The notes below the pieces were generated by a model. The model was not told where the DNA came from, searched no databases, and was given only the letters and a program-made list of their open reading frames with translations. The position numbers were made by a program, and so were the translations under genes. 64,000 bases of DNA from Gaiellasilicea sp963811885 (GTDB lineage: Bacteria; Actinomycetota; Thermoleophilia; Gaiellales; Gaiellaceae), in contig CAWETB010000002.1 of assembly GCA_963811885.1 (NCBI GenBank), positions 1 to 64,000 of the forward strand. The letters run 5' to 3'. Position 1 is the stretch's first letter. Every line of letters begins with the position of its first letter. This document shows positions 62,606-64,000 of this stretch, in pieces.

Positions 62606-63534
62606 CGCAACGGCTCCCGGACGAACACGGCGGCGCGCGCCGTGTGCCCGTTGGCGGAGACCGTCAGCGTGAAGCGGCCCTTCTGCAGCGGCGCCAGGAG
62701 CCGGAGCGTGCCCGGTCGCGCGAAGCCGCTGCGGCCGCCGAGCGTCCAGCGGACCCGAACCGCGTCGGAGGAGACGCGAACGGCGAAGGGCGCGCCTGCG
62801 GCGGCGGTGATGCGGTCGCGGCCGAGCGCGACGTAGCGAACCGCGATCGGGACCGCCGGCGTCCGGGCCGACCTGTTCCCCGCCTGGTCGAAGGCGAGCA
62901 GCTGGATCGCGTAGACGCCCTGCCGCACGGGTCGTCCACGCACCTTCCCGTTCCAGACGATCGTCTCCTCCGTGCGCGGAAAGCGCGTCAGCGCGCGCCG
63001 CTTGCCGTTGACGAAGAGCACGCCGCGGCCGTCCTCGCTCAACCGGTAGTGGACCGTGAGCTTGTCGCTCCGCCGGTCGCCGTCGGGCGAGATCACGCGG
63101 GGGCGCACCGTCACGTCCTGGATCACCGGCGGCGTCACGTCGATCCGGATCGGGTTCGGCAGCGTGATCGTCTGGTGCTCGCTGCGCACGTGGATCCGCG
63201 GCCTGTAGTCGCCCTCCGGCAGGATCCGGCCGGCGTCGTCGCGGCCGTCCCAGCGGATCACGACCGGCCCCTTCGGATAGCGCTTCCCCCGCTCGATCGT
63301 CCGCACGACCTCGCCGCCGTCGACGATCGAGATGTCGAGCCGGTCGGCCTTGCGCAGCTTGAAGGCGATCCGCGCCGTCTGCTTCGGGCAGTCGCAGACG
63401 GGCGAGAACACGGGCTGCACGCGCGTGCCGAAGATCGGGCTCTTCTGCAGTTTCAGTCCCTGGGTGAGCGCGAACGCCGCGGCGGTGGCCGCGAGCAGGG
63501 CGACCACCAGCACCGTCGAGGCGATACGAGCCAC
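62602..63534 (-). CDS. Exported protein with FlgD-like Ig-type domains
   Basis: Seen: 310 residues. Signal or anchor helix RIASTVLVVALLAATAAAFAL, a CDCP pair (SPVCDCPKQTARIAF), then IAFKLRKADRLDISIVDGGEVVRTI...VIRWDGRDDAGRILPEGDYRPRIHV (one FlgD-like repeat). Next come DVTPPVIQDVTVRPRVISPDGDRRSDKLTVHYRLSE, ETIVWNGKVRGRPVRQGVYAIQLLAFDQAGN (a second) and a third beta-rich domain. Known: W-DG-x-DxxGxxLPxGxYxxxV is the FlgD Ig-like signature, found in extracellular proteins of many bacteria. Inferred: a structural surface protein. GTG 63534; TAGAAT lies 9 nt upstream. Confidence 0.72.
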   Translation of the reverse strand: MARIASTVLVVALLAATAAAFALTQGLKLQKSPIFGTRVQPVFSPVCDCPKQTARIAFKLRKADRLDISIVDGGEVVRTIERGKRYPKGPVVIRWDGRDDAGRILPEGDYRPRIHVRSEHQTITLPNPIRIDVTPPVIQDVTVRPRVISPDGDRRSDKLTVHYRLSEDGRGVLFVNGKRRALTRFPRTEETIVWNGKVRGRPVRQGVYAIQLLAFDQAGNRSARTPAVPIAVRYVALGRDRITAAAGAPFAVRVSSDAVRVRWTLGGRSGFARPGTLRLLAPLQKGRFTLTVSANGHTARAAVFVREPLR

Positions 63535-63580
63535 TGGCGGGGGATTCTAGTTTTCGCGGCGTGGCGGGCCGTCCAGTGGC

Positions 63581-63586
63581 TACGCT
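63581..63586 (+). promoter_or_regulatory. Leaderless-type -10 element (TACGCT)
   Basis: TACGCT ends 6 nt before ATG 63593 of the DUF4395 gene. Confidence 0.5.
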
Positions 63587-63592
63587 CGGACG

Positions 63593-64000
63593 ATGGAGCG
63601 CGCGGCCGATCCATACGTCGACACGTCGGTGGTCGACGCCCGCGCGCCGCGCTTCAACCAGGCGACGATCGGGATCCTCGCGCTCGTCGCGGTCACCGTC
63701 GGCCCGTGGTGGCTGCTCGCCGTGCTCGCGCTGCAGCTCGTCATCGGGCTGACGTTCGGCCGCCGCTGGTGTCTCCCGTGCTTCGCCTACTTCGAGCTCG
63801 TCCAGCCACGGCTGGGCGAAGGGCCGCTCGAGGACGCGCGGCCGCCCCGGGCCGCGAACATCGTCGGGGCCGTCGTCCTGTCCGCGGCCAGCCTCGCCTT
63901 CGCAGCCGGCTTCGAGACGGCCGGAACTGCGCTCGGCGGCACTCGTCGCCGCACTGGCGCTCCTGGCGGCAGCGACCGGCTTCTGCGTCGGCTGCGAGGC
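63593..64000 (+). CDS. DUF4395-family membrane protein (partial, runs off right edge)
   Basis: Seen: YVDTSVVDARAPRFNQATIGILALVAVTVGPWWLLAVLALQLVIGLTFGRRWCLPCFAYFELVQPRLG, then EDARPPRAANIVGAVVLSAASLAFAAGFE. After a shift near 63940 it reads ALVAALALLAAATGFCVGCE at the edge. Known: RxNQ near the N-terminus, the WCLPC-like Cys pair and a terminal GFCVGCE are the DUF4395 signature; members sit with thioredoxin-like or rhodanese genes. Inferred: membrane thiol protein. The expected partner gene, if any, lies beyond the window. Confidence 0.8.
   Translation, partial: MERAADPYVDTSVVDARAPRFNQATIGILALVAVTVGPWWLLAVLALQLVIGLTFGRRWCLPCFAYFELVQPRLGEGPLEDARPPRAANIVGAVVLSAASLAFAAGFETAGTALGGTRRRTGAPGGSDRLLRRLRG

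Overview
The window is very GC-rich (about 70 percent by eye), gene-dense DNA with many GTG starts and few Shine-Dalgarno sites. Together with LCP-family, WbaP-like, SSI-like and DUF2157/GDYXXLXY proteins this suggests a high-GC actinobacterium, plausibly Thermoleophilia (Gaiellales or Solirubrobacterales). That placement is an inference from gene content. No tRNA, rRNA, CRISPR array, insertion sequence or origin was seen, and no gene-free stretch exceeds 300 bases.

Layout. 1-32 kb: a dense surface-polysaccharide region. It holds a truncated polyprenyl glycosylphosphotransferase, GT4 and GT2 glycosyltransferases, a polymerase/ligase, a flippase, UDP-glucuronate decarboxylase, an LCP glycan transferase, a Wzz-like protein, an SDR epimerase, two beta-propeller envelope proteins, an ATP-grasp enzyme, ArnT-like membrane transferases, a WbaP-like initiating transferase and a WecB-like 2-epimerase. 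32-35 kb: hydantoinase/oxoprolinase A and B. 35-43 kb: a second glycan operon (membrane protein, GT2 enzymes, flippase-like protein, DegT aminotransferase, ATP-grasp, RmlB-like SDR). 43-47 kb: DUF402, two MFS transporters and a TetR regulator with visible operators. 47-55 kb: DegT/SDR pair, two SSI-like lipoproteins, and an ATP-grasp / deacetylase-like / ATP-grasp / GT / flippase cassette. 55-58 kb: ZIP transporter plus multicopper oxidase, divergent from an ArsR-type regulator. 58-64 kb: DUF2157/GDYXXLXY, DUF4386, PIG-L deacetylase, O-antigen ligase, FlgD-like Ig protein and a partial DUF4395 gene.

How it works together. Nucleotide sugars are made or modified by UXS, RmlB-like and other SDRs, WecB and DegT enzymes. 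WbaP-like enzymes and glycosyltransferases assemble lipid-linked units, flippases and ligases export and polymerise them, and Wzz and LCP proteins set length and attach the product to the wall. Neighbouring genes are tightly coupled: most same-strand junctions are 4-base NTGA overlaps, and several convergent pairs interlock their stop codons.

Most notable signals: (1) three copies of a 21-22 bp AT-rich palindrome lying in frame inside two protein genes, at loop or linker positions, reminiscent of Rickettsia palindromic elements; (2) at least eleven start codons preceded at exactly 6-7 nt by TAnnnT, indicating widespread leaderless transcription; (3) apparent CTG starts in CTGA overlaps; (4) SSI-like lipoproteins with acidic P1 residues; (5) a palindrome covering the start codon of the multicopper oxidase gene. 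The sequence also carries dozens of single-base frameshifts, mostly +1, clustered in patches. I treat these as consensus-sequence errors, so many genes are annotated across frameshifts with approximate positions.
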